A stretch of DNA of 64,000 nt from Veillonellaceae bacterium (GCA_012798135.1 JAAZNU010000046.1:1-64000); one strand, 5' to 3'. Positions 1 to 9,051 are shown, counted from the stretch's first letter. Notes: generated by a model from the sequence alone, not told the origin. A program made the numbers and translations.

Positions 1-801
1 CAGGGCGAGCGCCAAGCCAACCATAAACGCCGCATACAAAGGAATTTTGGTGAAGCACAGCAAACCGATGACCGCCGCGGTCAACAATGTGTTGAACCAT
101 AACAGTTTCGGCCGTTTCAGCGCTTCCACCTTGGGATCGACAACCGCGTCCTGTGCGGCGCCACCCGCCGCATCACTGACGTATCCCGCGCCGCGTTTTT
201 TCTCCACTACTCCCATAAACGCGGCAAAGGCAATGGCAATTCCCACGCCGACAATTTGCAGCGGGATCAGGGAGTGCCACAACAGGGTAATATCCGTTTT
301 GGTGATGGCGGCAGTACGGGCAACCGGGCCGCCCCAGGGCAGAAGGTTCATGATGCTCATGGCCGCCCCGATAATCACCAGCAAAACCACCGGACGCATG
401 TTGAGCTTTTTGTAGATCGGCAGCATGGCCGGAACGGTAATCAGCAACGTCGACGCCAACGCCCCGTCCAGATGGGAGATGATGGCGACAAGTGCGGTGA
501 CCACAGTAACGGCAACCACATTACTGCCTGCTTTTTTGACCAGAAAATTGACGAAAGGATCGAAAAGTCCGACATCCGACATCACGGAAAAGTAAATGAT
601 CGAAAAGATGAACAGGACTGCAATCGGCATGGTAATAGCCACACCCGACTGGATGAACTTCGCGATTTGCTGAAATGAGGCTCCTGCCGCCACAGCGGCG
701 ACAAGCGGCGTCACAATGAAAATTGGCGCCGGGGTGGCTTTGGACTGCAACAAACAATAAATTATGACTGCCACCATGAGAAAACCGATGAGTGCCAACA
801 T
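1..801 (-). CDS. CitMHS-family citrate (metal-citrate) : cation symporter, N-terminal part
   Basis: The minus strand is open from an ATG at 801 to the window edge, giving the first 267 residues; the C-terminus lies outside. A GAGGGGG Shine-Dalgarno sits seven bases upstream of the ATG. The protein is very hydrophobic with at least six membrane segments. The segment around residues 105-125 (AIISHLDGALASTLLITVPA) and a following MNLLPWGGPVARTA match the CitM/CitH type of carriers that import citrate complexed with divalent metal. A charged cytoplasmic loop (EKKRGAGY... to VEALKRPK) splits the two halves, as in that family. A related GntP/DASS-type carrier of other di- or tricarboxylates cannot be excluded, and substrate is not provable from sequence. 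Confidence 0.82.
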   Translation of the reverse strand, partial: MLALIGFLMVAVIIYCLLQSKATPAPIFIVTPLVAAVAAGASFQQIAKFIQSGVAITMPIAVLFIFSIIYFSVMSDVGLFDPFVNFLVKKAGSNVVAVTVVTALVAIISHLDGALASTLLITVPAMLPIYKKLNMRPVVLLVIIGAAMSIMNLLPWGGPVARTAAITKTDITLLWHSLIPLQIVGVGIAIAFAAFMGVVEKKRGAGYVSDAAGGAAQDAVVDPKVEALKRPKLLWFNTLLTAAVIGLLCFTKIPLYAAFMVGLALAL

Positions 802-957
802 GTTTTTTCCCCCTCGTATTATATAAGTCCGGGCTCCTTACTCGCACCCATTTTATAATATACTGATATTTTGGAATAATACTTTATTATTATTGCCTTC
901 CATAACAAAAGTTGATGGGCGGCGACGTATTCCCGGGGGAATTAGGGGAAATAGGGA

Positions 958-997
958 ACCGGACATCCGGCATATAAACATACGCCGAATGTCCGGT
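958..997. terminator. Strong hairpin, probable intrinsic terminator
   Basis: ACCGGACAT and ATGTCCGGT pair perfectly, with an inner CGGC/GCCG extension and a short AT-rich loop. TTTT follows on the plus strand. It lies between the citrate carrier start and the stop of the 3D-domain gene at 1044, so it most likely ends the minus-strand 3D-domain transcript, although the U-rich side is better on the plus strand. Confidence 0.55.
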
Positions 998-1043
998 TTT
1001 ATCTTGTGTGCGCTATCCGTTTCCAGGACTGGCCTGCAAAGGT

Positions 1044-2039
1044 TTACTCCGCCAAAATGTAGACTTCCACGGTACGGCGTCCGAACCGTATCGCCTCATT
1101 GTATTCATCAAAGCAGAGATCGATCCGGGCGCCTTTGATGGCGCCACCGGTATCGGCCGCCAACGCCGGCCCGTATCCCATCACGTAAATCCGCGTTCCC
1201 AGGGGGATTACCCGGGGGTCGACGGACACGACGCCATGCCGCGCCGGGATGCCGGAAGCAGTCAACCCGCTTTGCCCGTCATCAAATGGCGTATAGGCCG
1301 TAGCCTCCATAACCAGCATTTTTTTGAACCGGATCGTCCCGCGGTTCGGATCGTTCGCTTCCCGGGTCCCGACCCTCAGAACTTCCGGTTTGGGTGCTTC
1401 CAGAACCTTCTCGTTCAGAATATCGAAGCCGGCCTCCTGACCGTCTTCAAACATTTGTCGTACCGTCGCCAGTTTCTTGCCGGGAACGCCATGTTCGACC
1501 ACGGCTTCCATACCTTTTTCCATCATGGGATCAGGCTGACGGACGATCGGAAAAGGAATGGGCAATTCCTTTTCCATGACTTTGTCTGACAGAGTCAATA
1601 TGCGGATTTCCATGTTCGGGGTCGGCCGGGTCGCGGCATCGGGAACCGTCTTGAAGGAGCGTGCGGGATATCCCTGACTCTCCGCCACCTCACCCACCGT
1701 CGGTTTTCCCGTCCAGACCACATCGATTTTGGCCCCGTTGGACAGGGTAACCGGAATTGCTCGAAACACCTCGATAATACTGGTGCCGCCGGGTTCATTG
1801 GCCAAGACCCGGAACTCGTCCCGGGGTCCCAGATAAACCCCGGCATTGGACAATACTTCCTTGGGATCCAACGCGCTGGCGTTGACACTCGTTGTTTTGC
1901 CATCCACCCGGATGACGACTCTTGAATTCGCCCATACGAAGCCGCTGACCAACACCGCCGCAATCAGCAAAATGATGGCTGCAGCCGCCTTAACTCTGCC
2001 GTTTAAGTAGTTCCTCCTGTTATGTTGACAATGATTCAC
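1044..2039 (-). CDS. Exported 3D-domain cell-wall protein with DUF348/G5-like repeats (YabE type)
   Basis: 331 residues from a GTG start preceded by AGGAGGAAG. One N-terminal membrane or signal segment (about residues 15-37) is followed by DUF348-like repeats (about 40-125), a G5-like stretch (about 140-230) and a C-terminal 3D domain (about 240-330). The 3D domain shows MEATAYTPFDDGQSGLTA, the aspartates of DPRVIPLGTRIYV, and the terminal segment with GARIDLCFD; these three conserved Asp give the domain its name. Such proteins are peptidoglycan-active (lytic transglycosylase-like, related to Rpf/YabE/YuiC) and act outside the membrane. Gene order metG-tatD-this gene is the same as metS-yabD-yabE in Bacillus. 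It has its own promoter at 2068-2097. Confidence 0.85.
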   Translation of the reverse strand: MNHCQHNRRNYLNGRVKAAAAIILLIAAVLVSGFVWANSRVVIRVDGKTTSVNASALDPKEVLSNAGVYLGPRDEFRVLANEPGGTSIIEVFRAIPVTLSNGAKIDVVWTGKPTVGEVAESQGYPARSFKTVPDAATRPTPNMEIRILTLSDKVMEKELPIPFPIVRQPDPMMEKGMEAVVEHGVPGKKLATVRQMFEDGQEAGFDILNEKVLEAPKPEVLRVGTREANDPNRGTIRFKKMLVMEATAYTPFDDGQSGLTASGIPARHGVVSVDPRVIPLGTRIYVMGYGPALAADTGGAIKGARIDLCFDEYNEAIRFGRRTVEVYILAE

Positions 2040-2067
2040 AGGACTTCCTCCTTTCCGGACAAAGTGG

Positions 2068-2097
2068 ATTATAGCACAGGATTTTTCTTCCTGTCAA
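2068..2097 (-). promoter_or_regulatory. Sigma-70/SigA promoter of the 3D-domain gene
   Basis: On the minus strand TTGACA (2097-2092), an 18-base spacer and TATAAT (2073-2068) match the consensus completely. It lies in the 74-base gap between tatD and the 3D-domain gene and points into the latter. Confidence 0.8.
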
Positions 2098-2113
2098 ATT
2101 CCAGCAGGCTAAT

Positions 2114-2878
2114 TCACGGAATATTGAATAATCTTTTCGTATTCGCAGTGGTTGCGGCCGCCAATTCTTCGAGGGAAATGTTCCGCAAATTGGCGATCTC
2201 CGTGGCAACCAACCGCACATAGGCGGGCTCGTTGCGTTTGCCTCGGTAAGGCTGGGGCGTGAGATATGGGGAATCGGTTTCCACCAGTAAGCGCTCGAGT
2301 GGGACCGCTTTCGCCACCTCTTTGGTTTTCAGGGATTTGGGGAAGGTGACGGGACCGGCCACGGAAATGTAGAAGCCCATTTTGAGGTATTCCCGGGCCG
2401 TCTCCACGCTGCCGGAAAAGCAGTGAAATACGCCGCTCAGCCCCTGTGCCGCCTGACGGATGATATCCAGCATGTCGGCATGGGCTTCCCGCTCGTGGAT
2501 GATAAACGGCTTGCCCGTCTTGCGGGCCAAATCCAGCTGCCGCAGCAACACTTCCTGTTGAATCGGCCGGGGCGACAAGTCGTAATGGTAATCCAGGCCG
2601 ATTTCGCCGATGGCTACGACTTTCGGATGGGTTGTCCAGCGTTCCAGCTGCAGATAGTCGCTTTCCTGCATGTCCTTGGCATCATGGGGATGCATACCGA
2701 CAGCAGCGTAAACCCCCGGATATTGTTCAGCCAGCGCCACCGAGCGGGCGGAGGAAGGCATATCGGCGCCAATATTGACGATCAGCGAAACGCCGGCTGC
2801 CGACGCCCGGGCAACCACTTCCGCACGGTCCGCGTCAAACCGTTCGTCGTCAATGTGCGCATGCGAATCGGCCAGCAT
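2114..2878 (-). CDS. tatD: TatD-family metal-dependent DNase
   Basis: 254 residues, ATG start, TIM-barrel amidohydrolase fold. Metal ligands typical of TatD are visible: DSHAHID at residues 4-10, a central Glu in IGEIGLDYHYD, HEREAH near residue 130, FHCFSGS near 150 and ETDSPYLTP near 200. The family comprises 3'-5' exonucleases/deoxyribonucleases acting in DNA repair or turnover. It ends just before the 3D-domain gene promoter and begins one base after the stop of metG, so metG and tatD are almost certainly co-transcribed; the same pair is conserved in Bacillus (metS-yabD). Confidence 0.93.
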   Translation of the reverse strand: MLADSHAHIDDERFDADRAEVVARASAAGVSLIVNIGADMPSSARSVALAEQYPGVYAAVGMHPHDAKDMQESDYLQLERWTTHPKVVAIGEIGLDYHYDLSPRPIQQEVLLRQLDLARKTGKPFIIHEREAHADMLDIIRQAAQGLSGVFHCFSGSVETAREYLKMGFYISVAGPVTFPKSLKTKEVAKAVPLERLLVETDSPYLTPQPYRGKRNEPAYVRLVATEIANLRNISLEELAAATTANTKRLFNIP

Positions 2879-2879
2879 T

Positions 2880-4865
2880 TTACTTCACTTTGCAGCCGGC
2901 CGGCAGATTGGGCGCGGTGACCAGGGACAGAGCCGACTTGTCGGCGTTCGAAGCCGCCAGCAGCATGCCGTGGGATTCGATGCCCCGGATTTTTGCCGGC
3001 TTCAGGTTGGCGATCAGGATGACGGTCCGGCCGACCAACTCTTCGGGTGTATAAAACTGGGCAATCCCCGACACGATTGTCCGTTGTTCCGTGCCCAGAT
3101 CCACCGTTAATTGCAGTAACTTCTCGGTCTTCTCAACTTTTTCCGCCGCCGTCACGATGGCGGTGCGCAGGTCCAGTTTGGCGAAGTCGTCAATGCTGAT
3201 TTCGCTCACGCCTTCTGCGACAACGACCGGTTCAGTTTTTGGCGCTGGTGTCGCTGGCGCGGTCGCAACCGGTTTGGCTGTTTCGGTTATGACTTTTTCC
3301 ATGACTGCTTCATCCTCCGTTTTTTCTTCAATCCGCGGGAAAATCGGCTCCGGTTTGCCGGTTCGATGGCCGGGCCGAATGGCGTCGACCGTGCCGAATG
3401 TATCCAGCGCGGTCAGATCATCCGCCGTCACCGCCAGCGGCAGCCCCAGTTGGCCGCGGATCCGGGAGGATGTGGTCGGAATGAACGGTTCCACCAAAAC
3501 GGAAACCATCGACAGCACTTCCAGCAAATTCAGCAGCACCCGGTTCAGGCGGGCCGCCTGCGCCGGATCTTTCGCCAACTTCCAGGGTTCGGTCTCATCG
3601 ATGTACTTGTTGGCCCGACCGATCAACTGCCAGATTTCTTTCAGCGCGCCGTTAATGTCCATGTTTTCCATCATGGTCCGGTAACGGGAAGGCATGGCTT
3701 TCGCCAGCGTCAACAAAGGCGCATCGGCGTCCGTCGGCACATCGGCCTGTCCCATCACCCCGCCGTTGTAGCGTTGCATCATGTTCAGCGTGCGGTGCAA
3801 CAGATTGCCCAGATCGTTCGCCAGGTCGGAATTGATCCGTTTGATCAGCGCGTCGCGCGAAAAATTGCCGTCTTGTCCGAGGTTGATTTCCCGCAACAGG
3901 AAATAGCGGATCGCATCCGCGCCGAATTCCTCGATTAACAGGACCGGGTCGATGACGTTGCCCTTGGATTTGGACATCTTGTCGCCTTCGACCACCAACC
4001 AGCCGTGGCCATAGACTTTCTTCGGCAATTCCACACCCAAAGCCATCAGGATGATTGGCCAGATGATACTGTGGAAGCGGACGATCTCCTTGCCGACCAG
4101 ATGCACGTCTGCCGGCCAGAACTTGGCAAATTTTTCGGGATCGTGCAGATAGCCGGCCGCCGTGATGTAGTTGGTCAACGCATCGAACCAGACGTAGACG
4201 ACGTGTTTGCGGTCGAAGGGGACGGGAATCCCCCAGTCGAACGTGGTCCGGGACACGCAGAGATCTTCGAGGCCCTGCTTGATAAAATTGATCATTTCGT
4301 TTCGGCGGGAAACCGGTTGGATGAACTCCGGGTGGTCCTCGATGTGCTTCAGCAGACGGTCCTGATATTTAGACATCCTAAAGAAATAGCTTTCTTCCTG
4401 CACCATCTCCACCGGCCGGCCGCAGTCGGGACATTTGCCGTCCGTCAGTTGCCGCTCCAGCCAGAATGTCTCGCAGGGGGTGCAGTACCAGCCCTCATAG
4501 GCAGCTTTATAAATATCCCCTTGGTCGTATATTTTCTGAAAAATTGCCTGTACCACTTCGTGGTGGCGTTTTTCCGTCGTCCGGATAAAATCGTCGTTGC
4601 TGATACCAAGCTTTTCCCACAACATCTGGAAAGACGCCACAATGTGGTCGACGTATTGGATGGGGCTCTGGCCGACTTCAGCCGCCTTGCGCTGAATTTT
4701 TTGCCCGTGCTCGTCCGATCCCGTCAGGAAAAACACATCCTTGCCGGTCAGGCGCTGGAAGCGGGCTATGGCGTCCGCGATAGTCGTACAGTAGGCGTGA
4801 CCGATATGCAGACGGTCACTGGGATAATAAATTGGAGTGCTGATAAAATAAGGCTTTTTATTCAC
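2880..4865 (-). CDS. metG: Methionyl-tRNA synthetase
   Basis: 661 residues; GTG start with an AGGAGG six bases before it. Class I signatures are clear: YYPSDRLHIGHAY (the HIGH motif) near residue 15 and DKMSKSKGNV (KMSKS) near residue 300. The inserted zinc knuckle CTPCETFW...CPDCGRP has two CxxC pairs (about 125-150). After the anticodon-binding domain there is a low-complexity Pro/Ala/Glu linker (about 515-550), then a C-terminal tRNA-binding OB domain (about 555-661, with DLRTAIV and AKIRGIESHGML), typical of the dimeric bacterial enzyme. It charges tRNA-Met for initiation and elongation. No T-box or other leader is seen upstream. Divergent from abrB. Confidence 0.97.
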   Translation of the reverse strand: MNKKPYFISTPIYYPSDRLHIGHAYCTTIADAIARFQRLTGKDVFFLTGSDEHGQKIQRKAAEVGQSPIQYVDHIVASFQMLWEKLGISNDDFIRTTEKRHHEVVQAIFQKIYDQGDIYKAAYEGWYCTPCETFWLERQLTDGKCPDCGRPVEMVQEESYFFRMSKYQDRLLKHIEDHPEFIQPVSRRNEMINFIKQGLEDLCVSRTTFDWGIPVPFDRKHVVYVWFDALTNYITAAGYLHDPEKFAKFWPADVHLVGKEIVRFHSIIWPIILMALGVELPKKVYGHGWLVVEGDKMSKSKGNVIDPVLLIEEFGADAIRYFLLREINLGQDGNFSRDALIKRINSDLANDLGNLLHRTLNMMQRYNGGVMGQADVPTDADAPLLTLAKAMPSRYRTMMENMDINGALKEIWQLIGRANKYIDETEPWKLAKDPAQAARLNRVLLNLLEVLSMVSVLVEPFIPTTSSRIRGQLGLPLAVTADDLTALDTFGTVDAIRPGHRTGKPEPIFPRIEEKTEDEAVMEKVITETAKPVATAPATPAPKTEPVVVAEGVSEISIDDFAKLDLRTAIVTAAEKVEKTEKLLQLTVDLGTEQRTIVSGIAQFYTPEELVGRTVILIANLKPAKIRGIESHGMLLAASNADKSALSLVTAPNLPAGCKVK

Positions 4866-4950
4866 TTTGTACCTCCTGTTTCTCTGTCCATCTCGGATGG
4901 ATGTTTATGCAGAATTTTCGGGAATCATTACTGTCGCTGGAAATAACAGG

Positions 4951-4980
4951 TTGACTTTTACCGGTCAGTTATGATATTTT
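4951..4980 (+). promoter_or_regulatory. Probable promoter of abrB
   Basis: TTGACT at 4951-4956, then 18 bases, then TATTTT at 4975-4980. An alternative -10 TATGAT lies five bases earlier. It is positioned about 50 bases before the abrB start codon in the metG-abrB divergent gap. Confidence 0.5.
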
Positions 4981-5028
4981 TGATTCAAGCCAAAGCGCTT
5001 ACATTTTTGAGAGGAGGGAACCAATACC

Positions 5029-5283
5029 ATGAAGTCGACCGGAATCGTTCGCAAGGTTGATGAGTTGGGGCGCGTTGTTATTCCCATCGAACTCCGCCGC
5101 ACTTTGAGTATCAATGAAAAAGATGCCCTGGAGATCTATGTCGATACTGACAAAATCATTCTCCGCAAATACGAGCCGACCTGCTCCTGCGTATTTTGCG
5201 GCAATGCCGACAATGTCACGCAGTTCCGCGGCAAAAATATTTGCAGCGATTGTATCAAGGAAATGCACAAAAAGCACATCTAA
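5029..5283 (+). CDS. abrB: AbrB-family transition-state regulator
   Basis: 84 residues, ATG preceded by GAGAGGAGGGAA. The first 50 residues are a standard AbrB/MazE swapped-hairpin DNA-binding domain (STGIVRKVDELGRVVIP, then ALEIYVDTDKIILRKY). The C-terminus carries two Cys pairs (CSCVFCGN and CSDC), a small zinc-ribbon-like tail found in several clostridial AbrB proteins in place of the Bacillus multimerisation domain. It sits between rsmI and metG as in Bacillus. Its stop codon overlaps the convergent rsmI stop by four bases. Expected role: global repressor of post-exponential genes; targets are unknown here. Confidence 0.92.
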   Translation: MKSTGIVRKVDELGRVVIPIELRRTLSINEKDALEIYVDTDKIILRKYEPTCSCVFCGNADNVTQFRGKNICSDCIKEMHKKHI

Positions 5284-6137
5284 CCCGAATCCACCGCCAG
5301 CCGGTAAACCCGGCGGCGAGGCAGGCCCCATTGGGACGCCGTCATTCTGATGGCGTCCTTTTTGTTTTCGCCGGCGGCGATCCGACGTTCCAATTCCTCA
5401 CGAATGGTGGCATCGGTGACCGGGTTCGCCGCCGGCTCGGGCATCGCCATGGTTTCGTCCCGACCGGCCACAACGACGACGAATTCGCCTCGCGGGGCCT
5501 GCGCTTGAAAGACGGCGATTAACTCCGACAAACGGCCGCGTCGGAACTCCTCATGGAGTTTCGTCAGTTCACGGGCAATGACGGCCGGCCGATCGCCCAG
5601 AACGATCTGGAGGTCAGCCAGCGTTCGCAACAATTGATGGGGGGATTCATAAAAAATCAATGTTGCGGGATAATCGCGCAGAGTCGAGAGGCGTTTCTGG
5701 CGGGCGCCGGCCTGTTTCGGCAAAAAGCCGGCAAACACAAACGTCCCGGTCGGCAGGCCCGAGGCCATAATCGCCGTCAACGCCGCACAGGGTCCGGGAA
5801 TCGGCGTCACCCGGATTCCGGCCTGCACGGCCAGCCGCACCAGGTCCTCGCCGGGATCGGAAATCCCCGGCAAGCCGGCGTCGCTGACCAGGGCTACATC
5901 CTGGCCGGCCAGCAGCCTCTCCACCAGTTCCGGCCCCCTGCGGACCTTGTTGTGCTCGTGGTAGCTCGTCAGCGGGCAGTGAATGTCAAAATGGCTGGTT
6001 AATTTGCGGGTATGGCGCGTATCTTCCGCGGCGATCAGAGACACCTGCCGCAAAACCGCCACAGCGCGGCAGGTCATGTCGTCCAGGTTGCCGATTGGCG
6101 TCGCACACAAATATAAAGTTCCGGCTGCCTCAGACAC
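5280..6137 (-). CDS. rsmI: 16S rRNA (cytidine-1402-2'-O)-methyltransferase
   Basis: 285 residues from a GTG at 6137 that has GAAGGG six bases upstream; a GTG seven codons earlier has no ribosome site. Tetrapyrrole-methylase fold: GTLYLCATPIGNLDD at the N-terminus, EDTRHTRKL near residue 40, the SAM-site SDAGLPGISDPG near residue 75, and FVFAGFLPKQAGARQKRL in the middle. The C-terminal third holds the small helical RsmI-specific domain. It methylates C1402 in the 30S decoding centre together with RsmH. Corresponds to yabC of Bacillus and sits in the same position between trmN6 and abrB. Confidence 0.93.
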   Translation of the reverse strand: MSEAAGTLYLCATPIGNLDDMTCRAVAVLRQVSLIAAEDTRHTRKLTSHFDIHCPLTSYHEHNKVRRGPELVERLLAGQDVALVSDAGLPGISDPGEDLVRLAVQAGIRVTPIPGPCAALTAIMASGLPTGTFVFAGFLPKQAGARQKRLSTLRDYPATLIFYESPHQLLRTLADLQIVLGDRPAVIARELTKLHEEFRRGRLSELIAVFQAQAPRGEFVVVVAGRDETMAMPEPAANPVTDATIREELERRIAAGENKKDAIRMTASQWGLPRRRVYRLAVDSG

Positions 6138-6161
6138 AAACGTCCCTTCTTTTTGCACAAA

Positions 6162-6902
6162 CTAACGGTAATAGGACAAAATTTCCGGATGATATTCGTC
6201 GCGGGCCTGATAGACAACCAGCGGCGGCAATACCGACAATCCGGCCGGCGCCGCGCCTTTCACCGCCTCGACCAGCACCATTCGGGGCGGCCGCTCGGCA
6301 AACGGCTGAACCAAGCGCAACCGTTTCGGCTCCAGGCCGGCTTCCCGCAGTTCCCCGCAGATATCGGCCAGACGTTCCGGCAAATGGATCATTGCAAAAC
6401 GTCCCCGAACCCGCAGCAAAAAGGCGGCCGCCCGCACAAAATCCCGCAGGCAGGAGTGACTCTCATGCCGGGCCATCGCCAGCCCCGCCGACGGGCTCAA
6501 CCGACCGCTGGCCACGGGCCGGTAAGGCGGATTGGCCGTCACCAGGTCAGCCTGGCCGGCCTTATAATAAGAGCGCGTCGCACTGACATCGCCACAGACG
6601 ATGTTCAGCTGTCCGGCCACCCCGTTCAAGGCTGCGGTCCGGCCAGCCATATCGGCCAAGCGCGGATTCAGTTCCAGACCGGATACGGTAGCCACGCCGC
6701 GGGCCAGCAGAAACAATGCCACGGCACCGCCGCCGCAGCCCAGATCCACGACCCGCGCCTGCGGGCGAGCGGTGGCAAAATGCGCCAGCAATACCGCATC
6801 CAAGGAAAAGCGGAATTCATCCTCTCGCTGGATGATCCGCCAGTTGCGGACTCCCAGCTCGTCGGCGCGTTCTCCCGGCAGCAGGTCAGGAATGGTTGCC
6901 AT
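6162..6902 (-). CDS. tRNA1(Val) (adenine37-N6)-methyltransferase-like protein (YabB/TrmN6)
   Basis: 246 residues. Class I SAM methyltransferase: VVDLGCGGGAVALFL is motif I (about residues 48-62), and VTANPPYRP near residue 120 is the NPPY catalytic motif that contacts the target adenine. The N-terminal RREDEFRFSLDAVLLAHF-like segment is characteristic of the TrmN6/YabB group. The start codon lies inside the 3' end of yaaT (16-base overlap), indicating translational coupling. In Bacillus, yabA lies between yaaT and yabB; here it is absent. The exact methylated tRNA position is inferred from the family. Confidence 0.85.
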   Translation of the reverse strand: MATIPDLLPGERADELGVRNWRIIQREDEFRFSLDAVLLAHFATARPQARVVDLGCGGGAVALFLLARGVATVSGLELNPRLADMAGRTAALNGVAGQLNIVCGDVSATRSYYKAGQADLVTANPPYRPVASGRLSPSAGLAMARHESHSCLRDFVRAAAFLLRVRGRFAMIHLPERLADICGELREAGLEPKRLRLVQPFAERPPRMVLVEAVKGAAPAGLSVLPPLVVYQARDEYHPEILSYYR

Positions 6903-7710
6903 CTTCCGCTTCCGCCACCTCGCTCAGCGGCAGCTTCGAAACGGTTCCATCCGGACGCTTGACGGAAACGGTTTTGTGGGCGGGGTCCACCGCCACCACA
7001 TTGCCTTCCCCGTCCGGCGCGATGACCTTGGCGCCCTGTTTGGGCACGGTCTGTTTGCGGCAAGCCGGACCGCCGTACAAATTGCTTTCATATTTCAGGC
7101 AACACATCAGCCGGCCGCAAATACCCGATATTTTTGCCGGGTTGAGCGACAGATTCTGCTCCTTGGCCATCCGGATCGATACCGGTTCGAAGTCTCCCAA
7201 AAATGTCGCACAGCACAGCCCACGACCACAACCGCCGATGCCGCCTAGCATCTTGGCCTCGTCGCGTACGCCGATCTGCCGCAGTTCAATGCGGGTCCGA
7301 AAAATGCTCGCCAGATCCTTGACTAGTTCCCGGAAATCGACGCGTCCCTCCGCCGTAAAATAAAAAATGATTTTCGACACGTCGAAGGTGTATTCCACGC
7401 TGACCAAATTCATCTCCAGCTTGTGCGCGGCGATCTTTTGCTCGCAAATACGCAGGGCTTCCGACTCTTTGGCTTCATTGTCCGCCACCTTGAGCGCATC
7501 TTTTTCCGTCGCTTTCCGCAACACCGATTTCAACGGCGATGCCACCTCGGTTTCCTCGATCTGGCGCGCCGGAATGACGACAAGCCCGTATTCCAGTCCC
7601 CGCGCCGTCTCGACAATCACCGGGTCCCCTTTTTGCAGGACCAGCTCACCCGGATCAAAATAATATATCTTGCCGGCCTTCTTAAACCGGACCCCCACGA
7701 TGGTCTGCAT
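6886..7710 (-). CDS. yaaT: PSP1-domain protein YaaT (RicT-like)
   Basis: 274 residues from the ATG at 7710, eight bases after GGAGG; two further ATGs upstream (7716, 7728) are too close to or before that site. The PSP1 domain includes the cysteine-rich core GGIGGCGRGLCCATFLGDF and ICGRLMCCLKYE (about residues 150-205), which in the Bacillus RicA-RicF-RicT complex binds iron-sulphur clusters. That complex promotes RNase Y-dependent mRNA maturation, competence and sporulation. The start overlaps holB by 29 bases and the end overlaps the next methylase. The C-terminal tail has a KOW-like VVAVDPAHKTVSVKRPDG segment. Confidence 0.9.
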   Translation of the reverse strand: MQTIVGVRFKKAGKIYYFDPGELVLQKGDPVIVETARGLEYGLVVIPARQIEETEVASPLKSVLRKATEKDALKVADNEAKESEALRICEQKIAAHKLEMNLVSVEYTFDVSKIIFYFTAEGRVDFRELVKDLASIFRTRIELRQIGVRDEAKMLGGIGGCGRGLCCATFLGDFEPVSIRMAKEQNLSLNPAKISGICGRLMCCLKYESNLYGGPACRKQTVPKQGAKVIAPDGEGNVVAVDPAHKTVSVKRPDGTVSKLPLSEVAEAEDGNHS

Positions 7711-8602
7711 ACTCATTTCCTCCCCCATACAAATCCGCTGACCGAATCAGCAATGCTTCCAGCATCAGCCGGGAATTGGCGTTTCGTTGCAAATGCCGGC
7801 GAGTTTCTTCCGCCAGGCTGATGGCGGCAGCGACTTTCGGCAGTGTCCACCGGCCCGTCAAAGCCGCCAATTCGCCCCGGTTGTCCGGATTGAAAGCCGC
7901 CAGCTCCCCACAACCGGTCAGGATCACACCGATATCGCGCAACACGCAAATCCACTGTTTGATAACCGCCAGAATCCTGGCATTGTCCAAGTCCTCCATC
8001 TCTGTCATGACCGGCCACAGCCATTCCAGTTCGGGCTTCTGCAGATTGCCCAGAACCGCCATCGCCCATTCGCGATCGGCCGCAGCCGTCTCCGCATCTT
8101 CCGCCGGCAACAGTCCGGGCATCGGTTGGACAAACCGAACCATGGCCGCACGTGATCGCAACGTGGACAGGAGGGAATAAGGAGACGCCGTGATCAAAAT
8201 AAAAATCAGGCCATCCGGCGGTTCCTCCAATATTTTCAGCAAACTGTTGGCCGCCGGCGCTTCCATCGCCTCCGCCGGTTCCAACAGACACACCCGGTAC
8301 CGTCCCCGCACTGGCGCCAGAGCACTCACTCGCTGAATCTCGCGGACCTGAGCGATCCGGATCTGATTTCCGTCGGGCGTCACCGCCAGAAAATCGGGAT
8401 GCGCCGGCAACAGCTCCGCCGCAGTCTGTAACAGCCGGGCCGTAAAAACTTCGGCCACGATCCGTTTGCCGATGCCGGACGGGCCGGCAAACAGTAGGGC
8501 GTGCGGCAAACGATCCAGTTCCAGCATGCGCCGCAGGCGGCCGATAACGGCGGCATGTCCCAAGATTTCCTCCCAGGTTGTCGGGCGTTTGGTGCTGTTC
8601 AT
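7682..8602 (-). CDS. holB: DNA polymerase III delta-prime subunit
   Basis: 306 residues. AAA+ clamp-loader fold: ILGHAAVIGRLRRML at the N-terminus, the P-loop GPSGIGKR near residue 43 and SLLKILEEPP (sensor-proximal) near residue 120. The zinc-binding cysteines of the tau/gamma paralogue are lacking. It opens the beta clamp within the clamp loader. The Walker A ends GKR instead of GKT/S; delta-prime subunits commonly do not hydrolyse ATP. Its ATG overlaps the yaaR stop (8599) by four bases, and yaaT starts inside its end, so it is part of a tightly coupled operon. Confidence 0.88.
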   Translation of the reverse strand: MNSTKRPTTWEEILGHAAVIGRLRRMLELDRLPHALLFAGPSGIGKRIVAEVFTARLLQTAAELLPAHPDFLAVTPDGNQIRIAQVREIQRVSALAPVRGRYRVCLLEPAEAMEAPAANSLLKILEEPPDGLIFILITASPYSLLSTLRSRAAMVRFVQPMPGLLPAEDAETAAADREWAMAVLGNLQKPELEWLWPVMTEMEDLDNARILAVIKQWICVLRDIGVILTGCGELAAFNPDNRGELAALTGRWTLPKVAAAISLAEETRRHLQRNANSRLMLEALLIRSADLYGGGNEYADHRGGPV

Positions 8603-9051
8603 GAGTACAGGTCCACCAGCATTCCCCGGATGGAATCCATTTTTTGCAAAATCGCCAGTTGCCGTTCCTGACCCTGCCGGACGTCTTCCGTCAGCGACTC
8701 CAGCGTGGCGTCGATCGTTTTCACCAGGGTGTATGACTTTTGACGTCCGCGACGGTCCCAGCCCGCACCCGCATCGACATCATACATCTGGCCGACCGCC
8801 TCGGACATGAATTTTTTCACCAGATCGCGATAGGCCTTCAGTTCGCCAAAGGTCGGCGTCTGGCCCAGTTTTTTTCCCTGCTGCTCGATCTTGCCCAGCA
8901 AATCCTCCAAATGCTGCCGTGTTTGTTGGCCCGTTTCCTTGCTCAGCGCCAGGGAAAAGCCGCGCTGCACCGTCTCGGATTTATGCCGGGATTCCGGTTC
9001 GGTTTTGACGGCGTCAGCCCGTTGGGAGTTCTTATTGACGCGCAACGCCAT
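8599..9051 (-). CDS. yaaR: YaaR-like DUF327 protein
   Basis: 150 residues from the ATG at 9051, with GAGGG seven bases before it. Predicted to be almost entirely helical and highly charged, with long amphipathic stretches such as LEDLLGKIEQQGKKLG and FGELKAYRDLVKKFMSEA typical of DUF327. No catalytic motif is visible. In Bacillus it lies between yaaQ and holB; here yaaQ (the cyclic-di-AMP receptor DarA) is missing, and yaaR starts inside the end of tmk (20-base overlap). Function unknown; its position suggests replication or cell-cycle association, which is only inference. Confidence 0.82.
   Translation of the reverse strand: MALRVNKNSQRADAVKTEPESRHKSETVQRGFSLALSKETGQQTRQHLEDLLGKIEQQGKKLGQTPTFGELKAYRDLVKKFMSEAVGQMYDVDAGAGWDRRGRQKSYTLVKTIDATLESLTEDVRQGQERQLAILQKMDSIRGMLVDLYS

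Noticed and set aside
47..847. Plus-strand and short minus-strand reading frames in the first 850 bases
   Set aside because: They run opposite to, or out of frame with, a clear CitMHS transporter on the minus strand with membrane helices and a ribosome site; their composition is that of antisense shadows.
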